From positions 62,001 through 126,000 of the forward strand of contig JADGCV010000002.1 of NCBI GenBank assembly GCA_015228815.1: 64,000 bases of DNA. The letters run 5' to 3'. The translations under genes were made by a program, and so were the position numbers. Shown here piece by piece: positions 20,367 to 28,767 of this stretch. This DNA is from Magnetococcales bacterium. GTDB taxonomy: Bacteria; Pseudomonadota; Magnetococcia; Magnetococcales; UBA8363. Each line of letters begins with the position of its first letter. Position 1 is the stretch's first letter. The notes below the pieces were generated by a model. It made no database searches, was not told the origin of the DNA, and worked only from the letters and a program-made list of their open reading frames with translations.

Positions 20367-20900
20367 ATGGGAACCTTGGAAATCATGACTGGCGACATTA
20401 CCCGCCTCGATGTCGATGTCATCGTCAATGCCGCCAATGCCACCCTGCTGGGCGGCGGCGGGGTTGATGGCGCCATCCACCGGAACGCCGGCCCAACGCT
20501 TCTGGAAGAGTGTCGCAAGCTCCGGAAAAGCCGGTTTCCCGATGGTTTGCCGACCGGATCGGCGGTCATCACCGGGGCCGGACAGCTTTTGGCCCGGTAC
20601 GTGATTCATACGGTCGGCCCGGTTTTTCACCAGGATCCCGATCCCCACCAGCGACTTGCCGATTGTTATCGCAATTCGCTGCTCCTGGCGGAGCAGGTCG
20701 GGGCGCGAAGCATCGCCTTTCCCGGAATCTCCACCGGGGTCTACCGCTTTCCCAAAGCGGACGCCGCCCGGATTGCCATCACCTGCGTTCGTGAATTCCT
20801 GGACGGTGCTTCGCAAAACCTGTCCCGGATCATCCTCTGTGCCTTTTCGGAAGACGATGCCCGCATCCTTCGCGTGGCGAGGGATCGGTCCCAGGCGTGA
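20367..20900 (+). CDS. Macro-domain protein (O-acetyl-ADP-ribose deacetylase type)
   Basis: 177 residues. The MacroD/YmdB-type macrodomain spans nearly the whole protein: [21 protein letters not shown], the loop [21 protein letters not shown], and the substrate-binding [10 protein letters not shown]. These motifs match enzymes that remove acetyl groups from O-acetyl-ADP-ribose or ADP-ribose from proteins. AGGGG lies upstream of the ATG. It is a single gene, divergent from the FkbM gene with about 70 bases between starts. No sirtuin or DarT-type partner is nearby. Confidence 0.93.
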   Translation: MGTLEIMTGDITRLDVDVIVNAANATLLGGGGVDGAIHRNAGPTLLEECRKLRKSRFPDGLPTGSAVITGAGQLLARYVIHTVGPVFHQDPDPHQRLADCYRNSLLLAEQVGARSIAFPGISTGVYRFPKADAARIAITCVREFLDGASQNLSRIILCAFSEDDARILRVARDRSQA

Positions 20901-20951
20901 TCTTGTCCTGGCCCGGACCGGTGAATCCGGTTGCGGGTTGCAGGAACGGCC

Positions 20952-21263
20952 CTACTTCAGATGATAGAATTCCTTGTTCAGGTATTCTACCACGTCCGCC
21001 TCGTCTTCGGGAAACCATTTGGAGGAGAGGACCATCTGATTGCAGGTGGCTACCTGGGCCCGGAGGGCTTCCAGGGTTTTCTTGTTGTTTTCGCGGGTGT
21101 ACAATTGATTGGATGTCCCGTTGACACGCTGGGCGTGACACGGGGTGATGCAACTGGCATCATGAAGTTTTTTGCCGTTTTCGGCATCGGCGGCGTGGCC
21201 GGGCACGGAACTGCTCATGGCAAGGACGATCCCTCCCAGCAGGGCCAATCCTGATTTTTTCAT
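20952..21263 (-). CDS. Small exported cytochrome c with a CX3CH heme motif
   Basis: 103 residues. GGAGG lies five bases before ATG 21263. A signal peptide (1-24, MKKSGLALLGGIVLAMSSSVPGHA) predicts periplasmic location. The heme site reads CITPCH, i.e. three residues between the cysteines instead of two. The remainder fits a family of small proteobacterial cytochromes: LYTRENNKKTLEALRAQVATC, then WFPEDEADVVEYLNKEFYHLK, with a conserved third Cys. The axial Met is probably near MVLSSKW. It starts 28 bases from the divergent ketopantoate-reductase gene. The electron partner is unknown; heme attachment by the standard Ccm system is uncertain. Confidence 0.8.
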   Translation of the reverse strand: MKKSGLALLGGIVLAMSSSVPGHAADAENGKKLHDASCITPCHAQRVNGTSNQLYTRENNKKTLEALRAQVATCNQMVLSSKWFPEDEADVVEYLNKEFYHLK

Positions 21264-21291
21264 TTTATCCTCCAGGTTGACGTTGCGAATC

Positions 21292-22311
21292 ATGAACAAC
21301 AAGGCCAATGACAGCCATACCCCATCGACGTCCGATTTCCAGACGGATGCCACGACTTTTTCCCAGGGAAAACCTCGAATCCTCGTCGTGGGAACGGGGG
21401 CCATCGGCGGCTATTACGCGGGCAAACTTGCCCGGGCAGGCGCTTTGGTTTCAACGGTACACCATTCGCGCACCGATTATGAAGCCGTTCTCAAGGAGGG
21501 CATTCGCGTCGAAAGCATCCAGGGCGATTTCCATTATCGCCCCTTTTCGGTTCATCGGGAAGTCTCGGATTATTCTTTTCACGCCGACATCATTCTGGTG
21601 GCGGTCAAGGCCGTTCCCGAACTGGATGTGGCGGCGTTGATCCGCCCGGCGGTAGGGCCGGGTACCCTGATCTTGTTGGTGCAAAACGGCCTGGGGAACG
21701 AAGAACCAATTGCCGCCGCCTTTCCCGGCAATATCCTGATCAGTGGTCTGGCCTTTATTTGCGTTTCAAGAATCGCTCCAGGGGTGCTGCGTCACCTGTG
21801 TTATGGACGCTTGAGCATCGGCCTGTATCCTCGGGGAGAGGAGGCCCGGGTCGTTTCGTTGTCACGGTTGTTCGCCGCGAGTGGCGTACCATGTGCCGTC
21901 TGTGCCGACATCGTTGCCGAACGCTGGAAAAAACTGATCTGGAATGCCGCGTTCAATCCGATTTCGGTGTTGGGCCATCACGCAACCACCCGTGACATGA
22001 TGGATTCTCCGGTGGTGCGAACGCTGGTCGAAAGGGTGATGCGCGAGGTCTGCCGTTTGGCCAATGCCGAAGGGCATCTCCTCGATGAAGAGGCCCTGGT
22101 GGCGAAAAACATGACGGAAACCGACCGGATGGAATCCTACAAGACCAGCATGCTGCTCGACTTTGAAGCGGGCAGGCCCCTGGAGGTCGAGGCCATTCTC
22201 GGCAAGGCGTCCGCCATTGCCCGGACTCATGGAATTCCAACCCCCGGTCTGGATGCCTTGCACGCCCTGTTGACCCTTGCCACCCGACCGCGTCCTCCGG
22301 GTCGCGGGTGA
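21292..22311 (+). CDS. 2-dehydropantoate 2-reductase (KPR) family protein
   Basis: 339 residues. The NADP-binding motif VGTGAIGGYYAGKL (about 33-46) is followed by VAVKA, LVQNGLGNEE and the ApbA/PanE C-terminal domain with ERWKKLIWNAAFNPISVL, where Lys and Asn are catalytic. KPR enzymes reduce ketopantoate to pantoate for pantothenate and CoA. Many paralogues act on other 2-keto acids, so I do not call it panE. The start at 21292 has no clear ribosome site and gives a 28-residue low-complexity N-terminus. It is divergent from the cytochrome gene. Confidence 0.85.
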   Translation: MNNKANDSHTPSTSDFQTDATTFSQGKPRILVVGTGAIGGYYAGKLARAGALVSTVHHSRTDYEAVLKEGIRVESIQGDFHYRPFSVHREVSDYSFHADIILVAVKAVPELDVAALIRPAVGPGTLILLVQNGLGNEEPIAAAFPGNILISGLAFICVSRIAPGVLRHLCYGRLSIGLYPRGEEARVVSLSRLFAASGVPCAVCADIVAERWKKLIWNAAFNPISVLGHHATTRDMMDSPVVRTLVERVMREVCRLANAEGHLLDEEALVAKNMTETDRMESYKTSMLLDFEAGRPLEVEAILGKASAIARTHGIPTPGLDALHALLTLATRPRPPGRG

Positions 22312-22392
22312 TCCCGGTGGCATGGCGCGGCAAGGAGTCACGCATGGCGATTGTATCATGAGGAACTGTTTCATTGGCATGACCGCCAGGGT

Positions 22393-22542
22393 CTATCCGC
22401 GCAGCCAGGAGACCAGGATGGCTGCCTGCACCAGTGAAACCAGGACCAGCCCGTAGGCGCCGCCGACGTAAATGAGTGACAGAATTCTGACCATGAAATT
22501 CATCGCTGGGGGGGGCTCGACGGCTCTGCGACGTGCGGACAT
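22393..22542 (-). CDS. Small predicted membrane protein, 49 residues
   Basis: An open frame from ATG 22542 to TAG 22393, with a strong GAGGAG seven bases upstream. The protein has a basic N-terminus (MSARRRAVEPPPAMNFM) followed by one hydrophobic segment of about 30 residues (VRILSLIYVGGAYGLVLVSL...), consistent with a single membrane helix. I recognise no family. It lies between the KPR gene (convergent) and the H-NOX-like/PilZ gene, in a gap otherwise empty. The ribosome site and membrane pattern support it as real; function unknown. Confidence 0.6.
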   Translation of the reverse strand: MSARRRAVEPPPAMNFMVRILSLIYVGGAYGLVLVSLVQAAILVSWLRG

Positions 22543-22741
22543 GCCAATTCTCCTCACAGGGAACCTTGAAATTTAATGAGATTATCCGCATGACTGAAAT
22601 TTGACGCCAGACGGATGCCCGATGATAAAGCAAGGTCCGGGCCAGACGACGGGTGTTGGTTCCGGGAAACATGGCGATGCGACGATGGATCCTGATGGAT
22701 TGTTTGCGGGTCGGGAGAGAGGGAGGAACTGGATGTGCGGG

Positions 22742-24001
22742 TCAACGGTTCATGAGGGCTTGGAGTTCCACCTGGACCTCGCCCTGACGGAATTGGAAAT
22801 ATTGATCCATGATGTGCAGGTTGTAGGCGTTCAATGGTGAAAAAATGATGCGAATCCGTTGGCCGTTGCTCAGGGGAAGGACATCGAGAATGTTGCCGTC
22901 GAGGGCGACCTCATGCGGTCCCAGCTCGATGGTGTCGCCCACCTTCAGCCATTTGAGCGGCACCTTGAATTCGACCCGGACAGGGACGAACAGCATCATT
23001 TCATCGATGGTTTGCCCACGTTTCAAGGCGACGGCGATCCCCCCGCCCGACAGGTTGTCGATGGAACCGGAGTATTTTTTTTCTTCGAGGAAAAGATGCA
23101 CCGGGACGGGAGTTTCAGGGGCGACCCGCTTGAAACAGCGTTGGCCGACGGTACCATCGGTCAGGGAAAAGGAGGTCAACAGCGCGGTCCCCTGCTGGAG
23201 ATCCACGTTTTTGACACTGGCCTTCAGACCTACGGGCAGGTGCGATACCGCCATGAAGACCAGGCCATGTTCTCTCATGGCGGCCAGGATTTGTCCCTGG
23301 GTTTGGATGAGGACCTCTTCGTGGTTGTAGCGCAAGACCAGTCCGCTCCCCGAGAAAGGGATCCCCTTGAACTGGGAAAAGAGTCGGATTTCCTCGATGC
23401 GGGAGTGAATGATCTCGAATTCCCGATTGATGTTGACATAACGTTGCAACAGGGGATCGTCAAGGTAGACCGACAGACGACAGAGCGGGGCGCCGTTGAG
23501 CATGCAGACCGGCTCCTTGAAGGCGATCGGTTCGTTGAAGACCTCCCCCATTCCCATGAGAATTCCCTTCAGCAGGGGACACAGTTTCCTTTTGGACACG
23601 TAGGCGATGGCGACCTCGCCGTGCTTGAGGCGATAGGTGCGGATATCGGGAGGCAGGGAATTGTCGCGGGGGTTGGGAAAAGAGGACAGAATATCGCTGT
23701 TCAAATGCTCCAGAATATCCATCGTCTTCCAATGTTCGTGGATGATTCCGGTGGATCGGCCCATTTCCACGAGTCCCGGGGCCAGATGCGTTCCAAACTG
23801 GCGCAGCATGTCTTCCCGCGCAATGCCCAGCAGTCGGGCTCCCTCCGAAAACAGGGAAAAGATGTTCTGATCAGGATAGAATTGATCGGGTGAGAATTCG
23901 GAGTTGTCGAGGCCGGCCCGTTCCAGGATCCGGGGCCAGGCATCGCTGCCCAGGCGGGAGCCCAGGAAATCCTCGAAGGCGAGAAAGATGATACCATGCA
24001 T
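22742..24001 (-). CDS. H-NOX-like (HNOB) domain fused to PilZ cyclic-di-GMP-binding domain
   Basis: 419 residues. Residues 1-180 follow the heme-NO-binding pattern: MHGIIFLAFEDFL, an AWPRILERAG helix, FGTHL, and the heme-propionate motif YxSxR as YVSKR (134-138). By alignment with known H-NOX sequences recalled from memory, the proximal histidine falls on Asn101 (LEHLNSDILSSFP); His99 is two residues away. A helical middle part (185-280) leads to a PilZ domain (about 287-395) with QRCFKR and DNLSGGG (315-321), the RxxxR and [DN]xSxxG c-di-GMP motifs. It is predicted to be cytosolic. It may link a gas, redox or lost-heme signal to c-di-GMP effects such as motility. Confidence 0.8.
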   Translation of the reverse strand: MHGIIFLAFEDFLGSRLGSDAWPRILERAGLDNSEFSPDQFYPDQNIFSLFSEGARLLGIAREDMLRQFGTHLAPGLVEMGRSTGIIHEHWKTMDILEHLNSDILSSFPNPRDNSLPPDIRTYRLKHGEVAIAYVSKRKLCPLLKGILMGMGEVFNEPIAFKEPVCMLNGAPLCRLSVYLDDPLLQRYVNINREFEIIHSRIEEIRLFSQFKGIPFSGSGLVLRYNHEEVLIQTQGQILAAMREHGLVFMAVSHLPVGLKASVKNVDLQQGTALLTSFSLTDGTVGQRCFKRVAPETPVPVHLFLEEKKYSGSIDNLSGGGIAVALKRGQTIDEMMLFVPVRVEFKVPLKWLKVGDTIELGPHEVALDGNILDVLPLSNGQRIRIIFSPLNAYNLHIMDQYFQFRQGEVQVELQALMNR

Positions 24002-24431
24002 GAAGGTTCGAATCCGTTGATATTATATGATGGATGTCCGTAATCTTCGGGTCATCGATGGCGGCCTGTTCCACCGGGAGATTCGGGCATTGTCCGATAA
24101 AAATTTCATAAAGACAAAGGGAGGCCAGCCTTTTTGTCCAGGGAACGCCATGATGTGGCGCCGATTGACCTCCAACCGGGTCCATGGTATGGAGCCTGGA
24201 ACCGACCGGTGTTCCGTGGCGCCTTGAAGGATGGACGGGGTGATGACAGGATTGATGAGGGATGGACGGATTCCTGTGATCGTTTCATCCCGTCGAATGG
24301 ACGATTCTGTCATGTACGGCGTCGATGTCATTCACGGGATTATTCCTTTTTTGCATCCAGAAAGCCATGGATTTCATGAGAAAGTCTTCCCACTTCCAGC
24401 AACGTGTTCGCACCAACCAGGAGAATGTGCA
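24002..24431. other. Intergenic region between divergent PilZ-protein and trxB genes
   Basis: About 430 bases. I see no open frame with a ribosome site and no recognisable riboswitch. It must hold the divergent promoters of the H-NOX-like/PilZ gene and trxB. AGGAG at its right edge is the trxB ribosome site. Confidence 0.5.
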
Positions 24432-25394
24432 ATGTCGCTCGAAAAACATCGAAAATTGATCATCATCGGTGCTGGTCCATCGGGATATACCGCGGCGATC
24501 TATGCGGGACGGGCCAACCTCAAGCCCATGATCCTTCAGGGGATGCAGCCGGGCGGGCAGTTGACGATCACGACGGAGGTGGATAATTTTCCCGGTTTCG
24601 AACACGGTGTCCAGGGGCCGGAACTGATGGAAAAAATGCGGATGCAGGCGGAGCGTTTCGCCACGGAGATCGTTTCCGATTCGGTAACCAGCGTCGAATT
24701 GAAACGGAAACCTTTTCGGATTCACTGTGATTCCGGGGATGTCTATACCTGTGATGCCCTGATCGTGGCGACCGGCGCCTCGGCACGCTGGTTGGGGATT
24801 CCCGCGGAAAAAAGGCTCAATGGTTATGGGGTATCCGCCTGTGCCACCTGTGACGGTTTCTTTTTCAAGGGGCAGGATGTGGCGGTGGTGGGGGGTGGGG
24901 ATACCGCGGTGGAGGAAGCGTTGTTCCTGACCAATTTTGTCAACAAGGTTTACCTGATCCATCGGCGCGACGCCTTGCGCGCCGAACAGGTGATGCAGCG
25001 GAAAATGGAGGAAAATCAGAAAATCCAACCGGTCTGGAACTGTGTCGTCGAAGATATTCTCGGGGATCCGGGCAAGGATGGGGTGACGGCGATCCGGGTG
25101 CGCAACGTTCGGAGTGGCGCCATCGAGGACATCGCGGTGCGTGGGGTTTTCATCGCCATCGGTCACTCGCCCAATACCGCCATCTTCGGGGATCAACTGG
25201 ACAAGGATGCGACCGGGTATCTGGTGACGAAGCCCGATTCGACCGCGACCAATATTCCCGGAGTCTTTGCCGCGGGCGACGTTCAGGATCGGGTGTTCCG
25301 CCAGGCGATCACCGCCGCCGGGACCGGTTGCATGGCGGCCCTGGAGGCGGAACGCTTTCTGAATGAAATGGAAGGGGCCGCGACACGAATCTGA
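24432..25394 (+). CDS. trxB: Thioredoxin-disulfide reductase
   Basis: 320 residues; AGGAG eight bases before ATG 24432. The low-molecular-weight flavoprotein uses NADPH to reduce thioredoxin. It has FAD motif IIGAGPSGYTAAIYAGRA, GGQLTITTEVDNFPGF, the redox-active pair in SACATCDGFF (Cys137/Cys140), the NADPH motif VVGGGDTAVEEALFL with HRRDALRA, and the second FAD motif GVFAAGDVQDRVFRQAITAAGTG. A strong terminator follows it. The thioredoxin gene is not adjacent. Confidence 0.96.
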   Translation: MSLEKHRKLIIIGAGPSGYTAAIYAGRANLKPMILQGMQPGGQLTITTEVDNFPGFEHGVQGPELMEKMRMQAERFATEIVSDSVTSVELKRKPFRIHCDSGDVYTCDALIVATGASARWLGIPAEKRLNGYGVSACATCDGFFFKGQDVAVVGGGDTAVEEALFLTNFVNKVYLIHRRDALRAEQVMQRKMEENQKIQPVWNCVVEDILGDPGKDGVTAIRVRNVRSGAIEDIAVRGVFIAIGHSPNTAIFGDQLDKDATGYLVTKPDSTATNIPGVFAAGDVQDRVFRQAITAAGTGCMAALEAERFLNEMEGAATRI

Positions 25395-25448
25395 TCGAAA
25401 AAATGGACTGTTTCCATCATTTCGATGCTTCAAAAGGTATGGACGCAT

Positions 25449-25478
25449 CTGGGAAGGGGGGATCCCTTCCCAGTTTTT
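25449..25478 (+). terminator. Rho-independent terminator after trxB
   Basis: A perfect 10-base stem, CTGGGAAGGG (25449-25458) with CCCTTCCCAG (25464-25473), a 5-base loop and a following run of five T. It sits 55 bases after the trxB stop. It is also located just past the end of mobB on the opposite strand. Confidence 0.9.
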
Positions 25479-25490
25479 GATCTTCTCCAA

Positions 25491-26018
25491 TCACGGTTTC
25501 CCCAGGCCCAGGTGCCGAAGGATGAATTGTGACACTGCGTCTGGTTCGTTCAAGGGAATGGATGGAAGGGTGGGGTGGGCTGCGATGGTGGGGTCGTCGG
25601 TGGCGATGGCGATGACATTGATCAGTGTTTCAATATAGGAAGGGTCGGTGACATCCCGGCGATGAATGGCGATCTTGGGGTGGTCATGATTTTTGTATCC
25701 TTCGACCAGTACCAGGTCATGTCCTTGAAACAAGGCTATTTGTTGTTCCAGCTCCGGTTCCTGTCCCGGGGTCGATTCCTGAATCAGAAACCATCGTTCC
25801 TTGCAGGCAAACAATACGGTTTTCGCTCCGGCCTGGCGGAAACGATGGGTATCCTTTCCTGGTTTATCGGGGTCGGCGGGATGGTGTCCATGTTTGATCG
25901 CACCGACGCGAAATCCGGCCTCGGCCAGTTCGGCGATGACCCGTTCCATCAGGGTGGTTTTGCCACTGCCGCTGGGGGCGGCAAAACCCATGACGCGGGG
26001 GGCGGAGCGGGCGGTCAT
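25491..26018 (-). CDS. mobB: Molybdopterin-guanine dinucleotide biosynthesis protein B
   Basis: 175 residues. P-loop GTPase with GFAAPSGSGKTTLMERVIAEL near the N-terminus, the family signature AIKHGHHPADPDKPGKDTHRFRQAGA and VEGYKNHDHPKIAIHR. MobB assists attachment of GMP to molybdopterin, making the bis-MGD cofactor of molybdoenzymes. Its start overlaps the moaD stop (ATGA), so moaD-mobB is an operon. No molybdoenzyme is in the window. Confidence 0.93.
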   Translation of the reverse strand: MTARSAPRVMGFAAPSGSGKTTLMERVIAELAEAGFRVGAIKHGHHPADPDKPGKDTHRFRQAGAKTVLFACKERWFLIQESTPGQEPELEQQIALFQGHDLVLVEGYKNHDHPKIAIHRRDVTDPSYIETLINVIAIATDDPTIAAHPTLPSIPLNEPDAVSQFILRHLGLGKP

Positions 26019-26266
26019 CCGCCGCTCACCGGGGGGAAAAAGGCGATCTCATCCCGGTCACCGACCGCGGTTTCGGGTTGGGCATATTCCTGATTGACCG
26101 CAACCCGTAACGCTTCGTCGGCCAGGGCTTCGTTGTGTCGCTCATCCAGACCGCGAAGATACTGGAGGCATTGTGCCACGTTGTGTACCGATTGCGGCAA
26201 TGTCCGGTGTTCCTCGCCGATACCGATTTTTTCACGAACCCAGGCGAAATAGAGAATACGCGCCAT
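26015..26266 (-). CDS. moaD: Molybdopterin synthase sulfur-carrier subunit MoaD
   Basis: 83 residues, ubiquitin-like fold. It starts MARILYFAWVREKIG and ends FFPPVSGG; the C-terminal Gly-Gly is thiocarboxylated and delivers sulfur to molybdopterin. Typical ALADEALRVAVNQEYA and GDRDEIAFFPPVSGG motifs are present. AAAGGAG lies 11 bases before ATG 26266. The partner moaE is not visible here. It is coupled to mobB by a four-base overlap. Confidence 0.92.
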   Translation of the reverse strand: MARILYFAWVREKIGIGEEHRTLPQSVHNVAQCLQYLRGLDERHNEALADEALRVAVNQEYAQPETAVGDRDEIAFFPPVSGG

Positions 26267-26365
26267 TCCGAAATGTGCTCCTTTGGTTGTTCGATTCCAG
26301 GTTTCCCCGCATGATCCTTGATGGATGGACTCAACCGCAATCCGCTTGAATACATGGTTTTCAAA

Positions 26366-26444
26366 CGTCATTCCCTGCCACGGCGGGAATTCAAACGTTG
26401 ATCGGGCGCGGTGCGTTGACGGCTTCCCGCTTTCGCGGAATGAC
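26366..26444. repeat. REP-like palindromic element, copy 1
   Basis: The stretch begins CGTCATTCCCTGCCACGGCG and, further on, contains TTCCCGCTTTCGCGGAATGAC, an inverted version of the same unit. Such gtcattccc/gggaat units are typical of extragenic palindromic repeats. It lies between moaD and the porin gene. A related composite element occurs at 52792-52867. Confidence 0.6.
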
Positions 26445-26474
26445 AGAAACGACGCATCTTGTGCTGGTTGCGGT

Positions 26475-27746
26475 TTAGAAACCGACGGCCAGTTGCATGG
26501 TGGCGGAATTGGATGTCTCGTCGGTACCTGCCCGGACCGGTCCCCCCTCGACCGAACTGGAGTCACTGACTTTGTAATCCTGATCATGTGCCCATTCAAA
26601 GGACAGGTTGGTGTTGGGAAAGAGGACGACCGAGACCCCACCACGCAACCGTCGTTGTGGCATCAGGAGTCCACCGGCCTCTCCCGTCTGCTGATAACCG
26701 ACCGCCACCATTCCTCCGTAGCCCATCCAGATCCAGCCATACCCCAATTCGGTATTGAGCGTCCAGGGGCGGGCGCCGCCACCATTCCAGAGCAGTTCTC
26801 CCGGATCAAATTCTTTCATGGCGGTGACATATTCCGCCAGTCCGGTCCACGGACCCGTCTCCAGACTTCCGTGAAGGCTCAGACCAGGTATATGACGCCT
26901 CATCGTGGTCTCATCGACATCGGAGTCGGTGATAAAATTGGCATCCTCCAGGGTGCTGATCAGGTCCGAGCCAAAATGGACCTTGGCGAAGTTGTAATCC
27001 CGGTCATAGGACAGATTGCCGCCGAATCCTCGAAGGTGGCTGTCGGTGCCACTCTTTTCCGCATCACCATTGAAGAGATAGATCGAACCGCTGTAATGAC
27101 TGTATGAAAATCCGGATTGAACCGCGCTCTCGGTGGTTTCGCCCAGGTCGAGGGTCAGTGGATCGGAAATCATGAGGGTTTCGAACCGTCCGAAGGGCAG
27201 CGTCAGCAACCCGGCGGTCAAAAAGGCGGGAGTCACGCGGGGATTGGCCAGGGTGATGGTGGCGGAATCGACGTCGATCTCCTTGTCGGAGCCATTTTCT
27301 TCGTGCAGCAACACCACCTTGGAGGAGACCCAGTCATGAAGACGCGCCTCGGCGGTCAATTCGGCGGTGGCAAGGGTGACATCGCTTTCTTCCCTGCGTG
27401 CGGTGGTGAAGTCGCCATCATGATTGTTGTTCCAGTTGGCTTCGACTTCGACCGTCCCACCCAGATGGATGCGGTCGCTCCATTTGAGGCCGGAAGCGTT
27501 TGTCGCCTGGGAAGGGGGTTCTCTTCCGGATGGGGCGGCGCTCGGATTCTGGCCTGGGGGGGGGGTGTTGCGGGCCGTGGTGGCTTTTTCCAGTTTCAAT
27601 TTCAACTGTCCGATTTCGCGTTGCTGATCCTGAAGCATTTGCCATAGTTCTTCCCGAGTGGGGGTGTCGCTGGCCAAGCCGGTCCCTGTTTTTGCCACTG
27701 TCATTCCCAGAAGGAGGGTCAATGTGGCGAAAATCGGTTGCTTCAT
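26475..27746 (-). CDS. Outer-membrane porin, LbtU-type
   Basis: 423 residues from ATG 27746 (start of a signal peptide, MKQPIFATLTLLLGMTVAKTGTGLAS); an in-frame ATG at 27773 is less likely. After the signal comes a short coiled coil (LWQMLQDQQREIGQLKLKLEKA), a Pro/Ser-rich linker and a long region of alternating beta strands starting WSDRIHLGGTVEVEANW and ending in a terminal Phe (MQLAVGF), as expected for an outer-membrane barrel. The layout resembles porins annotated as LbtU siderophore porins. The transported ligand is not known. It is monocistronic, with no TonB genes adjacent. Confidence 0.78.
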   Translation of the reverse strand: MKQPIFATLTLLLGMTVAKTGTGLASDTPTREELWQMLQDQQREIGQLKLKLEKATTARNTPPPGQNPSAAPSGREPPSQATNASGLKWSDRIHLGGTVEVEANWNNNHDGDFTTARREESDVTLATAELTAEARLHDWVSSKVVLLHEENGSDKEIDVDSATITLANPRVTPAFLTAGLLTLPFGRFETLMISDPLTLDLGETTESAVQSGFSYSHYSGSIYLFNGDAEKSGTDSHLRGFGGNLSYDRDYNFAKVHFGSDLISTLEDANFITDSDVDETTMRRHIPGLSLHGSLETGPWTGLAEYVTAMKEFDPGELLWNGGGARPWTLNTELGYGWIWMGYGGMVAVGYQQTGEAGGLLMPQRRLRGGVSVVLFPNTNLSFEWAHDQDYKVSDSSSVEGGPVRAGTDETSNSATMQLAVGF

Positions 27747-27918
27747 GGTGTATTCTCTTTTTCGGACGGGCATTTTTCGGTAATCTTCGCACTTTTCACG
27801 GTGACACGTGCGATTCGGGTGGTTCCATGACTTCCATTAAGGAGCAGTCTACCATGGACCCTGCGGAGCATCAAAGTGACAAACGAAACCTTATCCACTC
27901 ATTTTCAGGAAAAATTTA

Positions 27919-28737
27919 ATGTCCTCCAGGGAAGTCATCCTGTTCATTGGTGATATTTTTGGAAAGTCGGGGCGGTTGGTGTTGAAAAACCGACTGGCGG
28001 GTCTCAGGAAAAAACATTCCGTATCGGCGGTTGTGGCCAACTGCGAGAATGCGGCTGGAGGAATCGGGGTGACGCCTGCGATTGCGCGGGAATTGCTTGG
28101 GATGGGGGTGGATGTGTTGACCTCGGGCAATCATATCTGGCGTTATAATGAAATTTCGCGGTATCTGGAGGAAGAAAAACGATTGATTCGTCCCTTGAAC
28201 TACCCCCCCGGCGCTCCGGGGCGGGGGATGACGGTGGTGGAATTGGATATGGGGTTTACGCTCGGGGTCATCAATCTTCAGGGGCGGGTGTTCATGGATC
28301 CGTTGGATTGTCCCTTTCGGGTCGTGGACCATTGTCTGGCACGGATGGCCCTGGGGCGTGACCCGCATGCGATCATCGTCGATTTTCACGCCGAGGCGAC
28401 TTCCGAGAAGGCGGCCATGGGGGTTTATCTGGATGGTCGGGTGACGGCGGTCGTGGGGACCCATACCCATGTTCCCACCGCCGATGCCCGCATATTGTCC
28501 AAGGGGACCGGTTTCATGACCGATGTCGGGATGACCGGTTCTTATGATTCCATCATTGGAATGGAGGTGCAATCGGTCATGCCCCGCTTTCTCAAGGGGT
28601 TGCCGACCCGTTTCGAGCCCCAGACGACCGAGGGGACACTTTCTGCCGTTCTGATCGAGGTGGATCGCGCCACCGGGCGATGTCTTCGCTTGAGTCCGAT
28701 CCTGGAAGGGGGGGGGATGGGGAGCAGAGCTTCATGA
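27919..28737 (+). CDS. YmdB-family metallophosphoesterase
   Basis: 272 residues, matching the TIGR00282 family (2',3'-cyclic-nucleotide phosphodiesterase YmdB of Bacillus). Metal-binding motifs in order: FIGDIFGKSGR, VANCENAAGGIGVTP, TSGNHIWRYNEI, DFHAEATSEKAAMG and VVGTHTHVPTADARIL, then FMTDVGMTGSYDSIIGM. AGGA precedes the ATG by about nine bases. It is cytosolic. Members hydrolyse cyclic nucleotides and affect biofilm formation in Bacillus; the substrate here is not established. It is convergent with the GGDEF gene. Confidence 0.92.
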   Translation: MSSREVILFIGDIFGKSGRLVLKNRLAGLRKKHSVSAVVANCENAAGGIGVTPAIARELLGMGVDVLTSGNHIWRYNEISRYLEEEKRLIRPLNYPPGAPGRGMTVVELDMGFTLGVINLQGRVFMDPLDCPFRVVDHCLARMALGRDPHAIIVDFHAEATSEKAAMGVYLDGRVTAVVGTHTHVPTADARILSKGTGFMTDVGMTGSYDSIIGMEVQSVMPRFLKGLPTRFEPQTTEGTLSAVLIEVDRATGRCLRLSPILEGGGMGSRAS

Positions 28738-28767
28738 TCGCAAGATTGGTTTTAATTGAAACCATTC

